Assembly (NCBI GenBank): GCA_951812925.1
Contig: OX638372.1
Span: 37,942,245 to 38,006,244, forward strand
Length of the DNA stretch: 64,000 nucleotides
Source of the DNA: Calliopum simillimum
Lineage: Eukaryota > Arthropoda > Insecta > Diptera > Lauxaniidae
Direction: 5' to 3'
Positions 20,842-33,155 of the stretch are shown here, in pieces (within the stretch, counting starts at the first letter, position 1; every line of letters begins with the position of its first letter). The position numbers and the translations under genes are program-made. The notes under the pieces are model-generated. The model was given only the letters and a program-made list of their open reading frames with translations, had not been told where the DNA came from and made no database searches.

Positions 20842-23435
20842 CATACTTACACATATTGTTATATGAGAACGAGCAACAAATGTTTCTGTCAATACCCAAT
20901 GCGAAAATGTCGGAGTAATGCGTATTGAAGCTACTTAGAATGGTATGCATGAATTTCATAGGACTAGTAAATACAACCACCTGCAGACATATGTTCATTT
21001 GTATGGAACGAAATTTTCGCGGTCTGGCTGAGCGAAAATCGTAGAATTTGGATAATTTAGCGAAACTTTGCCGAAAAAATTATATATTTTCATTGCAGTT
21101 TACCCCCCCATATTTACAAAGTAGATTTTAGATTTAGATTTAGATTTTTTTTTAAATATTAAAGCATTTTAAAAATTTAACTTGTATGAGAGGTGCCACG
21201 CTCCAGTATTTACCCAGTATTTTATTTTTTATAACTTGCCCTTACTGCTTCTAGCATTGGCATGCATTTTAGTTTTCTATGCCTGCCACGTCTTCTTCTC
21301 TGCGTTACAAACAGAAGGACGAAGTCAATATACCCTCGGTGTGGGTTAAAAAAATTTTAGAATGGTAGAAATATGCTGAAAAAGTTGAAAATTGTTAACA
21401 ATTTAACATGTTAAAGGTTGAAAAGTGCTGAATTAAACTGAAGGCGTCAAAGAATATTGAAGATTCAGAAAAAGTTGAAAACAACCATTTTATTTTTTGG
21501 ATTTTGGAGGGATCGAAAACTTGAAAAAATTTCTAAATTGTGACAAGCACTTCTCCACAAAAAAATTAATTCAGATTTTCATGTTCTGACATATTTGATT
21601 CAGGCTACTAGTACTTACATAGTAATTTTGATGCTATTTGCCAAAAAGTACTATTTTTACTACTTTTTTAGTACTAAGATTAATAAAAACGCTCCATGAC
21701 CTACTTTTTAGATCTGCGAAAATATGGTATTTTTTGCACTTTTAGGCTAGGATATCTCAAAATCCATACAAGCAAGTATATTCCCGGTGTCGGATTCAAA
21801 AAATACATCTAATATTACCAACCAAAAAAAGTGGTTTTAGTTTTTTCGTTTAACATGGAAAATTTATTAAGATTAAGATTTCTCAAAAACGGCACCACAT
21901 GCAATTTGATGGAATATGGATTATGACACCTGAATGTTCCTCTATACCAATTCGGAAGAAAAGAAGTGGGTGGTTTGTTTTTGAATTGAAATCGTTTCCT
22001 TAAAGCTGTGAGCTTACAAGAAAAACGGTTACATAGAGAATCTACCATTGACTGATATTGCGTCTCTGGTGCCAAAGAAGAAGGTTAATGCTGTAGAAGA
22101 GTTATCTCTAACTAGTGGTTCAGTTGAATATGGCTTCGGTGTTTAATATACCCCAATCCCCCATTCGTTTCATATCATATCCTTGTTTTTGAAGCTCTGG
22201 TTCAATATTGACTCTAACAGGCATTGAAATCAACCTCATTAGCACATGTTCGAAAATTTTGGGTTAAGATTACCAAGCTGTGAATGGATAGAAACATTAA
22301 ATTCGTGAACGCGTCGAACCAAAAAAGCAATTTTCATAATACCCTTATTTTTTTACTTAAATCTGTTTCAAAATTTAACAGCATTGGGAATAATCGCCGA
22401 AAATCCTTACCAATAAAATACGTTCAATTTGAGATATATATATTTGATATAAAGGAATCAAAATAAATTTATTCAATTGCAAAAACTTCAAAGCGTAATT
22501 TTCTTGCGATAAAATGAAAAGAAATATTTTTGCACATTAATAAGGCGAAATAATAAAATTTTATTGCAACTGTTTGATAATTTGTTTTTCCCCAACCCAA
22601 CGACTGACTGCGACACCATTGAACTGTAACAACCACAGCTCCTTAATGGCAACAGCAGCAGCAGCTACCAAAAACCTATGAATTCAATGAATACACAGGA
22701 AGTAATAAAGTAGAACATGGACCCTGCTTTACCCATGGCAAAGGCGACAAATTGAAACGTTTGTTCAGCTGAGAAGCAAATTGAAGATTTATAGCCAGTC
22801 ATTCAAAATGATTTAATAACGCAACCATACCCAGACCGCCTCAATCATTGACTCTGCCCCAACAACGCCACCCACCCAATGACCAAAAAATAAATAGCAC
22901 AAATAGCGGTTGGTGCCAAAAGACTGGAATATTCACAAAACCGCTTAACAGCACCCCCAATACAGGCTGACAGACACAGACAGACAGACAGATAGACAGT
23001 CTAACCGGTCTACGTAATGTGACAATTGTGCACTGCGGCGCCCTCTGCGCTCATTGTCAGTGATTTTTCGCTTATTTCGTTATAAAGATATTGGGACAGA
23101 GAGAAGCGTGACCCAAGTGATTGGTGACCAATCCACCCGCATATTCACCACTCTACCATACCATCATAGCATTGAGTAATTGCTTCATAAATGTTGCAAA
23201 TAAATCTTGTCAATGATGTAATTTATGCCGCAGTCTGACTGGCAAAACATTTCTTGTTCATCTCAGAATTGCGAACAGTAGGGCAAGGTGATTTTATTAG
23301 CAATGAACTTTCTCAAAATTTTACATCAGACAAGTGAGACATTTTTTGTAAATTTACAGTTTTTTGACTTACCCTACATTTTTCTAAAGCATCTGTAACA
23401 TATTTCAAAAAATTTAGAGCTATTTCAACATTTCT
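20842..23435. other. Non-coding stretch with a DINE-like scrap
   Basis: About 21281-21347 is a decayed DINE-like end on the minus strand (GCCTGCCACGTCTTCTTCTC, then ACAGAAGGAC). The rest up to about 22560 is AT-rich and unassigned. 22570-23260 has higher GC and looks like unique host DNA. Confidence 0.45.
22970..23000 (+). repeat. (CAGA)n microsatellite
   Basis: Short tandem run of CAGA/GACA units with one GATA interruption. Confidence 0.85.
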
Positions 23436-23439
23436 TCAC

Positions 23440-24910
23440 CTTTTAACTATTTTTAGACAGCATTGCGCCTTGAAAGAAAACCCACAATGCCCGTAACTGG
23501 CACTGGCAAGGCGAGTCGCCTTAAAATAAGCATCTTGTCGAAACCCTGACCCAGAGTGGGCAGCTTCCAGGTCAGCGTCTGTTACAGATTGGGCGGCTGT
23601 AATGAAAAGTGAGTTTGGCTACTATATTTGCAGCGCCTGTTGGATCCAGTCTTAAGCTTATAACTTGCTGCGTGGGGCGTTGCCGAGAAGATTGCACTAA
23701 TGAAGCATAGTTCGAAAAACGATGGAAAATATCTCTCCAAGTGATACCCACCAGAATGTGATTGATCCACCTGCCTCGGCAGCATGCACATCGGACTTGG
23801 AGGTGCAAGAAACATGCATAATTAGGAATGATTCTCCTATAATCGGAACCAATATGGTTCATCAAAATTTTAAAATGCTTTCGATGAAAACTCGAACACG
23901 CATCGGCTCTTGAAATGTCCGAACTCTTAATGATACAGGCAAAATACATCAAGTCGTAAGAGAATTCCACAAATTTAACCTTGAAATATTGGGATTAAGT
24001 GAGTGTAGATGGCGAAAAGATTCTATACTTCGGTAGAGCACAAAATGACATCCACAGGGATGGAGCTGGATTTTTGTTAAGTAAAAATGCAATAAAGGCA
24101 GTGATGGAATAGAAACCTGTAAACGAAAGGCTCATTTGGTGCAAATTTCGAACCACCGCTAGAAATATTACCATCTTTGAAGTATACGCGCCCACCGAGT
24201 TGGCAGGGAAAGAAACCAAGGCTGAATTCTCCAGTCAGCTCGCTGCAGCGATTAACCGTGCTCACAAGAACGACATCATAATGGTTAAGGGTGATTTGAA
24301 TGCCAAAGTAGGCTCAAAAAACTTTGACCTCGAGCACGTGATTGGAAGACATGGTTTGGATACAATAGGGAGCTTCTCATTGACGCCTGCAATACAGCCG
24401 GTCTTGTCGTTGGAGGTAAGCTTTTCGCACACAAAACATGTCATAAAGGTACTTGGGTGTCTTAAAACAACATCACTGAAAACCAAATTGACCATGGCTG
24501 CATTAGCAGAAAATGGAGAGGGTGCCTTCTAGACACACGAGTAAAGCCGCCGACATAGGCTCTGATCACCATCTTCTCGTAGCGGTCATTTGACTAAAAC
24601 TTTCCGCTTTTAAACGTCCCAATGAACAAAGAACGACGAGATCCGCAGGTCTTTCGCTGAAAAACTTAAAACAGCCCCGATCTATTGTGATGGATGCACT
24701 GAAACATCATGGAGTGCCGCTAAGGCTGCTTTCTTAAATTCCAGTGAAGAAATACTTAGATTCCGACCCTCGCATAAGAAACACTGGATAAGTGACGAAA
24801 CGTTGTGTCATGTTGAAAAAAGAAGAAGAGCGAAAAAACTGACAGATGACACTAAAACTAGCACAAAAAAGGACGACGCCGAAAAGATCTTTAACTCATC
24901 TTTTTTTCAA
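23440..24910 (+). pseudogene. Non-LTR retrotransposon remnant: endonuclease domain
   Basis: Plus-strand fragments in changing frames follow the APE-type endonuclease of RTE/CR1-like LINEs, the kind often mis-annotated as craniofacial development protein 2. RTRIGS*NVRTLNDTGKIHQ starts it near 23890, with a stop replacing the usual Trp. ILGLSECRW follows, then VYAPTELAGKETKAEFSSQL and the GDLNAKVG metal-binding loop near 24290. Then come NQIDH and GSDHHLL (SDHH at 24561-24572). After the nuclease, HWISDETLCHVEKRRRAKKL (near 24780-24840) is the linker normally before reverse transcriptase. No reverse transcriptase follows. At least three frameshifts. 23440-23890 may be the 5' untranslated part. 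Confidence 0.8.
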
Positions 24911-26105
24911 TCGTCATGTTATATAGAAAAAATAGCATCCATATTTCAACCTGCACGATCATCAGGTAAATCATAATCTGAAGAAAAAAGTATCAAATTT
25001 TTCTGGGACAGTCCTTATGAAGTTTTTGCAGCTTTTTCAGATTTTAAAAATGTATATCTCTTGAACGGCTTGATAAAAAAAAAATTAAGAAAAAAATGTT
25101 TCAAAAAAATCAGATATGCAATAGCTATCCGGTTACGAATGTGACGAAAATTCAATATCGCACAACTCATTCCGAGCATTTCTGAGATCGTAATAAAAGA
25201 AAATCCAAAACCGCTATGACTATTCTGTTGAATTCAACCTATGTAATTTAAAAGAGAAACTGAAAATTCCCTTATAATAATCTGTCTACCTCTTAATTCA
25301 TCTTTCCCACTGTGCATCGTTCGCATAACAAACGTCGTATCTCGTCATCATACTTTTGCTGAAGGCAAATTTCTGACCATTTATTTTAAATTGGCTTGTC
25401 AAATTTTTTTCACTGTCACTATCTACTCTTCTCCCTCGCTCGCTCTCTCTCTCTCTTCCTCTCTCTCACACGCTTTGTACTTGAAGATTGCGGCACTTGA
25501 GTTGCCAAAGCGTCGCAATGAAAATTAATGCGAGGAATAAAAATGAAAATGGAAAATGGATCGTTTCTGGTTGCTATGACGAGATGTGAAAATTGAAAGT
25601 GAAGAAAATTAAATAAATGGCAGACAGTTTGACTGTCGCTCAGTTGCGCAGGCAGTTTTAATGGCTGCCGTAAAGTAAACCTGAGGCAGAAAGCAGCACA
25701 AGTGTCAGATAACAGTCGTTATGAAGTTCTGCCACATCTTCGCCGCTACATGACAAACGTAAGGATATCAAGGATATCAATGTCAATTGCTGTTGCTGCT
25801 ATTGGTTGTTGGTGTTAAATGTCTTGTTGTTGATGACTTAATGTGAAAATTATTGCTTTATTTTTGTGTTTGATTTAAGAATTTAATTAGACATTTAAAT
25901 AGCACTTCACATAAATTGTATTTCCTTAGAAAGTCGATTGTGCGTATAATGTTATTTTGAAAAGGATTTTCAATTTTTCTTAGTAAAAATGTTGGAACTT
26001 TTATTAAAATAAACAACGTTTTTAACTTTTATTTTAAAGAACATTAAGTACTTCCTCAAAGTAATGACCTCTATTCATATAGTTTTTTTTATTACTTAAC
26101 CAACA
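24911..26105. other. Non-coding stretch
   Basis: No gene recognised. A CT-rich run lies at about 25437-25470. 25480-25870 looks like unique host DNA. Confidence 0.4.
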
Positions 26106-26109
26106 CTCA

Positions 26110-26640
26110 CTAGATCACCTCTAAAAACGTAATGCATCGTATTAATTTGGCAGAAAGGAGATGGATTAGAGGGATAAGAGGCCACTGTCGATGCTGTAGC
26201 AAAAACGATCGCAGGGATCATTTCAAAATTTAATCGTGTAACCAAAGATCACACTATTCCGTTAATGCACCACCTTAACGCAATAGGCCTGCTGAGACGT
26301 CTTAGTGCTGTCAGAGGATATACCAACTGATGGAATTTTTCATAAAATATCTCTCATAAATTTCTCTAGAGCACATCCCTTTATAATATCTATAGAATAG
26401 GGTAACACGCCCAAAGATGCAATGGTGTTTGAGAGAGTCAATAGAGGATACAACATTCGTATCCCCTATCAACTTAATCGACGTGAACTCTGTCCTCCAG
26501 ATCCAAGCCCAGATGTGCGAATTGTACTCCAGCATACGTCTAATACAGGCAAAATAGACTGAAGATCAAATGCAGTGAAGAACTTTTTGCACCATTTTAA
26601 ATAGCCTAAGCATTTTGCAGCTTCTTTCGATATACAGAAA
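26110..26640 (-). pseudogene. LINE reverse transcriptase C-terminal tail (Jockey-like)
   Basis: On the minus strand, from 26640: SKEAAKCLGYLKWCKKFFTA, then after a frame change RMLEYNSHIWA, IKLIGD, SSIDSLKHHCIFGRVTLFYR and MCSREI. This is the usual end of Jockey/I-like reverse transcriptases, where (Y/M)EY..H(I/V)W and the L.HRR..ADL..FYRYF.G.CS.EI pattern follow the polymerase domain. Fingers, palm and endonuclease are absent. It lies just left of the mariner at 26650, whose 3' end is missing. Confidence 0.72.
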
Positions 26641-26649
26641 ATGCAGGTT

Positions 26650-27869
26650 AACTTGAATGGATATGCCCAGACCGTTAAGTGTTGCTGATCTCTATGTTTC
26701 TCTCTATGATTTTTTGCATTCGTTCAAACCATTTGTCATAGCATTTTCCCCATTCCTCTTGAGACACCTCCAAAACATGGTTTTTGAACGCTTTAACTGT
26801 TTCTTCGACGCTCATAAATCGTTGATCACGCAGTTAACCTTTGATGTTCGGGATCAAGAAGAAGTCATTGGGTGCCAAATCAGGACTGTACAAAGGATGA
26901 GTCATCAATTCGATGTTTTGATTGCTCAAAAATTCACCTGTTTCACGAGATGTGTGAGAGCTAGCATTGTCATGATGGAGAATGATTCGTCTTTGGGAGT
27001 TGTTTCTACGAATTTCTCCGAAGACTTTCGGCAAACAAATGGTCGTGTACTACTCAGAATTGACCGTCCTACGTTGCTCAAGCAGAACAGTGGCCACATG
27101 ACCCATTCAGCTGAAGAAACAAGCGACCATTTGCTTCGCTGTGCTTCTTCACGAACAACTTTAGTTGGATTTAACTCGTTTTGGAATACCCACATGGTCG
27201 ATTGCTGTTTTGTTTCCGACTTATAAGCATATATTCATGATTCGTCACCTGTCAGTATCTTATACACATCTTTTGAAGCACCATGGTCGAATTTTTTAAT
27301 CATTCCCTTATACTAAACGATGCGAGCCTTTGTTTATAGCGATTGATAAATTATGGGGTTTCCAACGAGAACAAACGTTTTTTACAACAAAGTGTTCATG
27401 CAAAATCGAATGTATTGGAATGGAACTAATGTGCAAGGATGCTTCTATCTTGCAATATGCCACATGAGTATCTTTCATTAACAGTTCATGCACTTCATTT
27501 ATGTTTTGTGGCACAACAACCGATTTTGGATAACCACCACGGAATTCGTCGGTGACCGAACTCCGACCACAATTGAATTCACTATACCAACCATATACTG
27601 TGGTTTTTGATGGTGCTTTATCGCCATACAAAGGACTGAGTTCATTAACACATTCTTGTTGGCATAATCTACGTCGAATCTTGTGAAAAATAATCCAACG
27701 AAAACCTTTTCTCGAAATTTCCATTTGGCCGAATTGATTTTCTTAACTCACTGGAAACAAAACGTGAGTACGTTTATACTAAAAAATTTCAAACTTTATT
27801 ATGGTGTTGCGAAATTTTAGCTATTGACATTAGTGTTGCCAGTTCCCGAGATATAAGTAGTGCCCCTCG
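26650..27869 (-). mobile_element. Mariner element, 3' end truncated
   Basis: Reading on the minus strand, the 5' terminus is TA then CGAGGGGCACTACTTATATC (from 27869 down). It shares TACGAGGGGC with the mariner at 37486-39682. The transposase frame follows. No inverted partner is found near 26650, where the sequence passes into a LINE tail, so the 3' end is lost. The left boundary is approximate. Confidence 0.7.
26677..27724 (-). pseudogene. Mariner transposase pseudogene (DD34D)
   Basis: The start at 27724 opens MEISRKGFRW. QQECVNELSPLYGDKAPSKT and TVYGWYSEFNCGRSSV form the first DNA-binding half; KIEASLHISSIPIHSILHEH the second. ILTGDES*IYAYKSETKQQS carries the first Asp, but a stop replaces the usual Trp. 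WVFQNELNPTKVVRE follows. RRIILHHDNASSHTS has the second Asp and YSPDLAPNDFF the third, so all three catalytic residues survive. After FFLIPNIKG a TAA interrupts, yet LRDQRFMSVEETVKAFKNHV and WFERMQK continue in frame. A frame change also lies near 27100. Inactive as it stands. It resembles the 7417-7659 scrap, so both may belong to one subfamily. Confidence 0.88.
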
Positions 27870-27871
27870 TA

Positions 27872-29230
27872 CACTAATTATTTCTATCAAAAAGTTAATA
27901 AAAAAAACAACACTAAAAAGAAAAAGTTTTCAAAGACCTAATCCATCCCAGTGACAACTTTAATTCCGAGTAAAAAGATAAGAACTTACACCAACACTAC
28001 ACACATGCACGCGAGTATCCTGTAAGTCACAAAAAAAAACAGTTTCCTGTTAGCGTTGATCCGTTGATTCCACGAGGCGATGGTACGAGTAAGGACGCCA
28101 CATTTTTCACTTCTATGAATTGCATTCACAGTTTATTTTGTTTTTCAAAAGTTCTTCTTCTCTTGAATTTCATTCGGATTTTCTTTTTTTCGTTGTTATT
28201 TTATTTTTCATTTCGTCTTTTCGTAAGTCTTCGTGTAGAATTTTAATTTCTTCAAAAAGAACCACGTGACTTGTTGACGAAATGAGTTTCAACGTCTTTT
28301 GAGGGAAATTGTTGCTTTACGGCTGCTATTGATGTGGCTAGAACTGTTGCTGCATGTACTGCACCACACAGCATGAAGGATGTAATCCTTGGTCAACAAT
28401 AAAGCTTAACAATTTCTTATTGAATGCGTTGTTTTGTTGGTGTTTAAGTTTATTTTTTTTTTTTTTTTTTTTTTCAATTTCTAAGTCTAAGGTTGTAACA
28501 AGAATGTGGTAACTATTTTTAAAAAGGACAACCAACCAGAAATTGCAAATGCTGACGTTTAATGCAAAAAATGGTTTTTATGTTGATTTTGCTGTTCAAA
28601 AGAAAAAAGGATTTTCGTTTTTTAACGAAAGGACAATATTGTTGATGCCACCACCTGCAACAAAATGACAAAACTTTTTAAATTAAGTTTAAAATTACGT
28701 AGGGGCGTAGATAAATCTCATGGCGCTAAAAGTGTGGAGCAAAAAAAAACACAAAATGTGACGCTCTAAGGCGCAGGAGGAACATCAATCGACCCTTTAA
28801 TTATATTTATGAAAATATTGTGGACAGAAATATTGCTTCAGCTTTTAATATGTTCATGTAAAAATTGATGGTTTTATGATAAATTCAAAATCCTCATTGT
28901 TAGAGTGAGGTATTTTTGAAAAACTTATCAAAAAAGTACTTAGTTTTTTGTACAAATTTCAACCAACCGAAAAAGGACTAAGCACAAATTTACGCATATT
29001 CGCACAATTGCATTATACCGTCCTACATACAAATACAAATAAATAAGCTGTTTCTTTACATTTTATTCTAAGCTCATTTTCACTCACATTTTCCACAACA
29101 TTTTCCTTTAAGTATACTAAGAATATTCTTTTGATATTATATGTACTCTTCTTTTACCTTTGCTTCAAAGTCTTTTTTGTTGTTTGGCATCAAAAGTTAT
29201 ATTGCATTTGCTGCATGGGAATAAAATTGC
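27872..29230. other. Probable unique non-coding DNA
   Basis: No gene or element ends recognised. A T-run of about 20 lies near 28449-28474. Confidence 0.4.
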
Positions 29231-30487
29231 TAAATTGGCTACACTGTGGGAAAAATACGCGCACATGCCAGTACATTTGAGGGACGTGAAACTTATTTGA
29301 GAAAAGTGGATGTGGCACTAAAAAATTTTATGAAAATAGTTATTATAGCTTACGAGATAAATTCTTAAAATGCTCAATCCTTAAAAAGTGGGCGTGGCAC
29401 TTATTTGATTGCACCCACTTTTGAAGCAGTTTATGATATTCATGTTAGGTACAGACTTACTTACGAAATTGCATTAAAACAGCTTGTATAGCTTACGTTT
29501 TTATACCCTAAACCCAGGGTATATTCACTTTGTCCTTCCGTTTGTAACGCAGAGAAGAAGGCGTGGCAGATATAGAAAAGTATATATATTTTTGATTAGT
29601 GTCACTTTATGAGTCGATATAGCCATGTTCGGCTGTCTGGCTGGCTGTGCGTGGAAATACATTTTTTGGCCAAACTGAGGAAGATAATTCAATGTTAGTT
29701 CGTGGGATTGAAAATGAGCGAAATCAATCAACGGACACGCCTACCGCCCATACAAAAAATATATTCAAAATGCAACTTTACGAGTATTTTTCACGAAAAT
29801 GCAAACAAAACAAATACACAGAAATACTATGAATCGTAAGCGCAAGCTCTGAGAAAAAATTGGGCTAACATGGACAAGAGGGCGTGGTACCTCCCATATA
29901 AGCAAAATCTTCAAACTGCTATACTGAAAGCATTTTTTGAGGTAGTCGAACTAAATTTTACTCAGAAACAAAGAACTTTAAGTGCACGCTCTAAACAAAA
30001 ACTGCGTGAACTCGGACAAGAGGGTGTGGTACCTCCCATTTAAGCAAAAGTTTCAAAATACTATACTGAAAGAGTATTTTGAGACAATCCAACTAAATTT
30101 CACTCAGAAATTAAAATCTATAAATGCACGCTCTGAGCAAAAACTGGGTGAAGCATGGGACTTCCAATATCAGCAAAATTTTCAAAATACTGCAGTGTAG
30201 GGTACTTAATGTTTGGCCAGGCTAAAGGTAACACCCTTCTATCTGTTTACACTTAGTTTTTTTTCAATGCCTACAAAATTTCATCAAAATAGCTTGAATA
30301 GATTGCGAGATATAAAGTGTCAAAGTGTTAAATAATTTAAAAGTCCTGCTTACTTCAGGGTTTCAATTCAATGATTGATTTATGGATTGTCATATGTTCC
30401 GTCTATTTTCTGCGGAGGGACTAACAAAAGTTTGCTGAGTTGGTTGGAAGAAAAGCTGGAGAAATATTTTTCATTACTTATTTTTAA
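29231..30487. repeat. Decayed GTGGGCGTGGC repeat, split by a DINE-like copy
   Basis: 29385-29430 holds AAAAAGTGGGCGTGGCACTT followed by an inverse CACCCACTTTT. The same pattern occurs at 59669-59708 and 60073-60115. The unit resumes after the insertion at about 30265 (CAAAATTTCATCAAAATAGC). Non-coding, family unknown. Confidence 0.5.
29501..30245 (+). mobile_element. DINE-1-like Helentron copy C
   Basis: Begins TTATACCCTAAACCCAGGGT. Shares the CTTTGTCCTTCCGTTTGTAA, GGCGTGGCAGATATAGAAAA, GTCGATATAGCCATG and GGACACGCCTACCGCCCATA blocks with the other copies. The right end has TTTGGCCAGGCTAAA and ACACCC but the terminal CTAG is mutated (CTTCTAT), so it is an older copy. Confidence 0.82.
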
Positions 30488-31113
30488 TCTATCTATATAT
30501 ATAAAAATGAAATGGTGTCCGTATGTAGCTTATGAACGCGGAAACTACAAGGCCGATTTACATAATTTTTTTTTAAAATTGTTTGTTATGGTCTGTAGAA
30601 GTTTCTTAAGGGGGTAGGATGCCACTGAAGGGAACGGGGGTTGCACCCCCATACGAAAAAAATACAAAAAATGCTATATCTCTACAGTTATACAAGCTAT
30701 GATTATGAAAGTTGATGAACTTATGCCTAATGTACATATCTACCATTCACCATGCAAAACTTGGGGGATATTGGGTATAGGAGAGTTGCATCCACTTTTC
30801 AAAAATACACAAAATGCTATATTTCTTCACATATCGCAGATATCGTTATCAAACTTGGTACATACATGCATATACTATCTACCATTGACTTTGAAAAACT
30901 TGGGCGTGGGGTGAGAAGGGGGAGTTGCACCTTTCATACAAAAAATATATAAAATGCTATATCTCTGTACCTATGGGAGCTATGATTACAAAAGTTGATA
31001 CATGGAGCTTTAAAAACCTTGATGATTGGAAGAGAGGGACGATAGAAATGGATGGGACTTCGTACGTTATGGCATCGGGAATGGGCGAACGAAGTCGCAA
31101 CCAGGCCAGCTAG
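30488..31113 (+). mobile_element. Short non-autonomous Helitron
   Basis: The 5' end TCTATCTATATATATAAAAA followed by TGAAATGG resembles common insect Helitron starts, as does the following GCGGAAACTACAAGGCCGAT. The 3' end has a hairpin GCGA-ACGAAG-TCGC (31085-31098), an 11-base spacer, then CTAG (31110-31113) followed by T, the expected Helitron terminus. Insertion between A (30487) and T (31114) fits the AT target preference. The interior contains three or four diverged repeats around ATACAAAAAATGCTATATCT. No Rep or helicase coding. Confidence 0.85.
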
Positions 31114-31289
31114 TCTTTTCATATAATTGCCATTCATTTCATAACATTTTTTGGTATGTAGAACAACGTTTTAAAATAGTCCTCAAAAACGTGCGTTTGA
31201 TGCTTTTCGATTTCAGCATTAACTGCTTTAATTACGCAGCGCAACAATTTGAGGGGAAACCAATCCAAATTTGATCTCGATAACTTTTT

Positions 31290-31840
31290 TTGACTAATTC
31301 AGGGTCGCTGAGGCCGAATCTGGTAACTTGTTTTTTCTATCAGGTCTGAGAGCCGAATTATCTTTGATTCAAAGTGTAGAAAACGTTATTTTCGGACATA
31401 TGGCATACACTGCACTTTTGCAAAAACATCGAATTGCCCTAAGCTTCTTTCTTAAATCATATATTTAACTTTTTCAATTGAATCATTACTTTCCGAGATA
31501 TCATCCATTGAAGTAAAAGCACCAAAAATCCATGTAAATTACTACTTTTAAATTGGATGGAGTAGAAATCCCTGTGCTTTAATGAATGGCATCGCAAAAA
31601 GTAATGATCCAATTGAAAAAGTTAAGATATGGCTTAAGGAAGAGCTTAGGGCTATTCGATGCTGTTGGCAAAAGTGAACTATACTACGTCCTGGATGTAT
31701 GCAATATATCTGAAAATAGCGTTTTCTGCAATTTGAATCAAGGTTAACTCGGATTTTAGACCTGATAAGATAGTAAAAAAAAATATAGAGATTTAATTCA
31801 GATTTTTCTGTTCCACAGTCACATTTCGGCATTGTTACCC
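31290..31840. mobile_element. Foldback element (long inverted repeat)
   Basis: The left arm (about 31305-31545) and right arm (about 31555-31835) are diverged inverses. TTTTTTCTATCAGGTCTGAG pairs with the complement near 31757-31785; TTTTCAATTGAATCATTACTT pairs with AAGTAATGATCCAATTGAAA. The loop is only about 10 bp. Boundaries and target duplication are not resolved. Confidence 0.65.
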
Positions 31841-32519
31841 TCTAAATTTTTTTTTTTTGTTTTTTAATTTCTAAAAATTGCCATCAATCACAAGCTGCCG
31901 GATCCAAGAAATATGGTCGTGGGCGAATTTTTTCGATCCCAGAGATTTTGCAATTGTTGTCCGTCCACTATTCAGAGGAATAGCGTTTCAATTCTTGCTG
32001 ACTTTTTCAGTCGTTTTTTTAATAGGAAGATTTGCTACTTCCAGGCTCCATACCATAAAATGTCATTTGGTTTCTAGGTCGTACTAATAAAACTAATTTT
32101 CATCACATGATAGGATTTTATTGAAGTTGCTTGATTGTCCATTTTTGAATTTGTTTAGAAAATATTGGTCAAAATGAACTCAAACTACTGTTTGGATCTC
32201 GTTTAAAATTTGTGGAACCTATGGAGAAGATTTCTTCGTGTCGTGGCATTTGACACATCAGCAAACATTTCTTTTATCAATCGTGGTTCTTTTCGTAAAC
32301 TGTACATAGCCTTGATCAGGCACATTAGGCCGTGTCGATAAAGAAATAATTGGAAAAATCGCACGCTATTTGAAAGCTTACTTTGAGAATATCTAGGAAA
32401 CAAAAACAATTTTTTTTGTTTTGGACACTCTTAAACATTTAAAATTTTATTTTTTCTAAAACTTTAGCAGATGTTGTCCGATATTTAAAATTAGAAATCA
32501 TTATATAAAGCTCAATAGT
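31841..32519. other. Unassigned non-coding stretch
   Basis: Several short open frames on both strands, none with a family resemblance I trust. Confidence 0.35.
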
Positions 32520-32828
32520 GACTCAATTAGCACCTCAGACACTAAGAATTATGAATACAAGCTCTAAGCAAAAACTAGATAAAATCGAACAAGAGGGCGT
32601 GGCACCTCCCATATAAGCAAAAGGTTCAAAACGCTATGTTGAAAACATTTTTTGAGATAATCCAACCAAATTGCACTCAAATGCTTAGAACTATAAATTC
32701 AAACTCTGAGAAAAAACGGAGTGAATTCGGACAAGAGGGCGTGGCATATATATATAAGCAAAATTTTTAAAATACTGCTGTGTAGGGTATTTAATGTTTG
32801 GCCAGGCCAAAGGTAACACCCTTACTAG
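32520..32828 (+). mobile_element. DINE-1-like Helentron copy D (5' truncated)
   Basis: Only the 3' third remains: two units with AAGAGGGCGTGGCACCTCCC-type blocks, then GTGTAGGGTATTTAATG, hairpin TTTGGCCAGGCCAAA and ACTAG|T at 32828. It abuts the Tc1-like scrap across a T-run. Confidence 0.82.
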
Positions 32829-32837
32829 TTTTTTTTT

Positions 32838-33155
32838 TTTTTGTAGAGACCGACCCGGTCTAAGGATCACATTTCTCTCATCGATCAAAGGTTTTGGCCG
32901 ACCTTCTCGTAGGTCGATCCCTACAGAAAAGTGTCCTGCCTGAAATCTTTGAACAGTTTTGCATACATTGAAAATATGCACTAGCTTGAGTTGAGTTGAA
33001 ATCAGTTAAGAGTTTTTTGACTTTTCATCAGTAATTTTACATATTCTGGTCTTAATTGCGACCGATCTTCTGAAATTTGAAAAGAAATTAATCATCTTTC
33101 ATCTCTGAATTTTTTCAAAAGAAATAAACTCGGCAAACTTTTGTTCGCCCTCTAG
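32838..33155 (-). pseudogene. Tc1-like transposase N-terminal scrap
   Basis: The minus frame reads CKTVQRFQAGHFSVGIDLRE, then GRPKPLIDERNVILR. The order of a TVQRF-type helix, a G-x-RPK hinge (AT-hook-like GRPK) and a charged stretch is typical of the Tc1 paired-like DNA-binding region. Upstream, AGGGCGAACAAAAGTTTGCC (near 33151-33132, minus strand) could be a terminal repeat. Everything downstream is missing, replaced by the DINE-like copy. Moderate to low confidence. Confidence 0.45.

Noticed and set aside
26657..27226. 189-codon plus-strand open frame, one of the longest in the window
   Set aside because: It is the antisense shadow of the mariner transposase on the minus strand.
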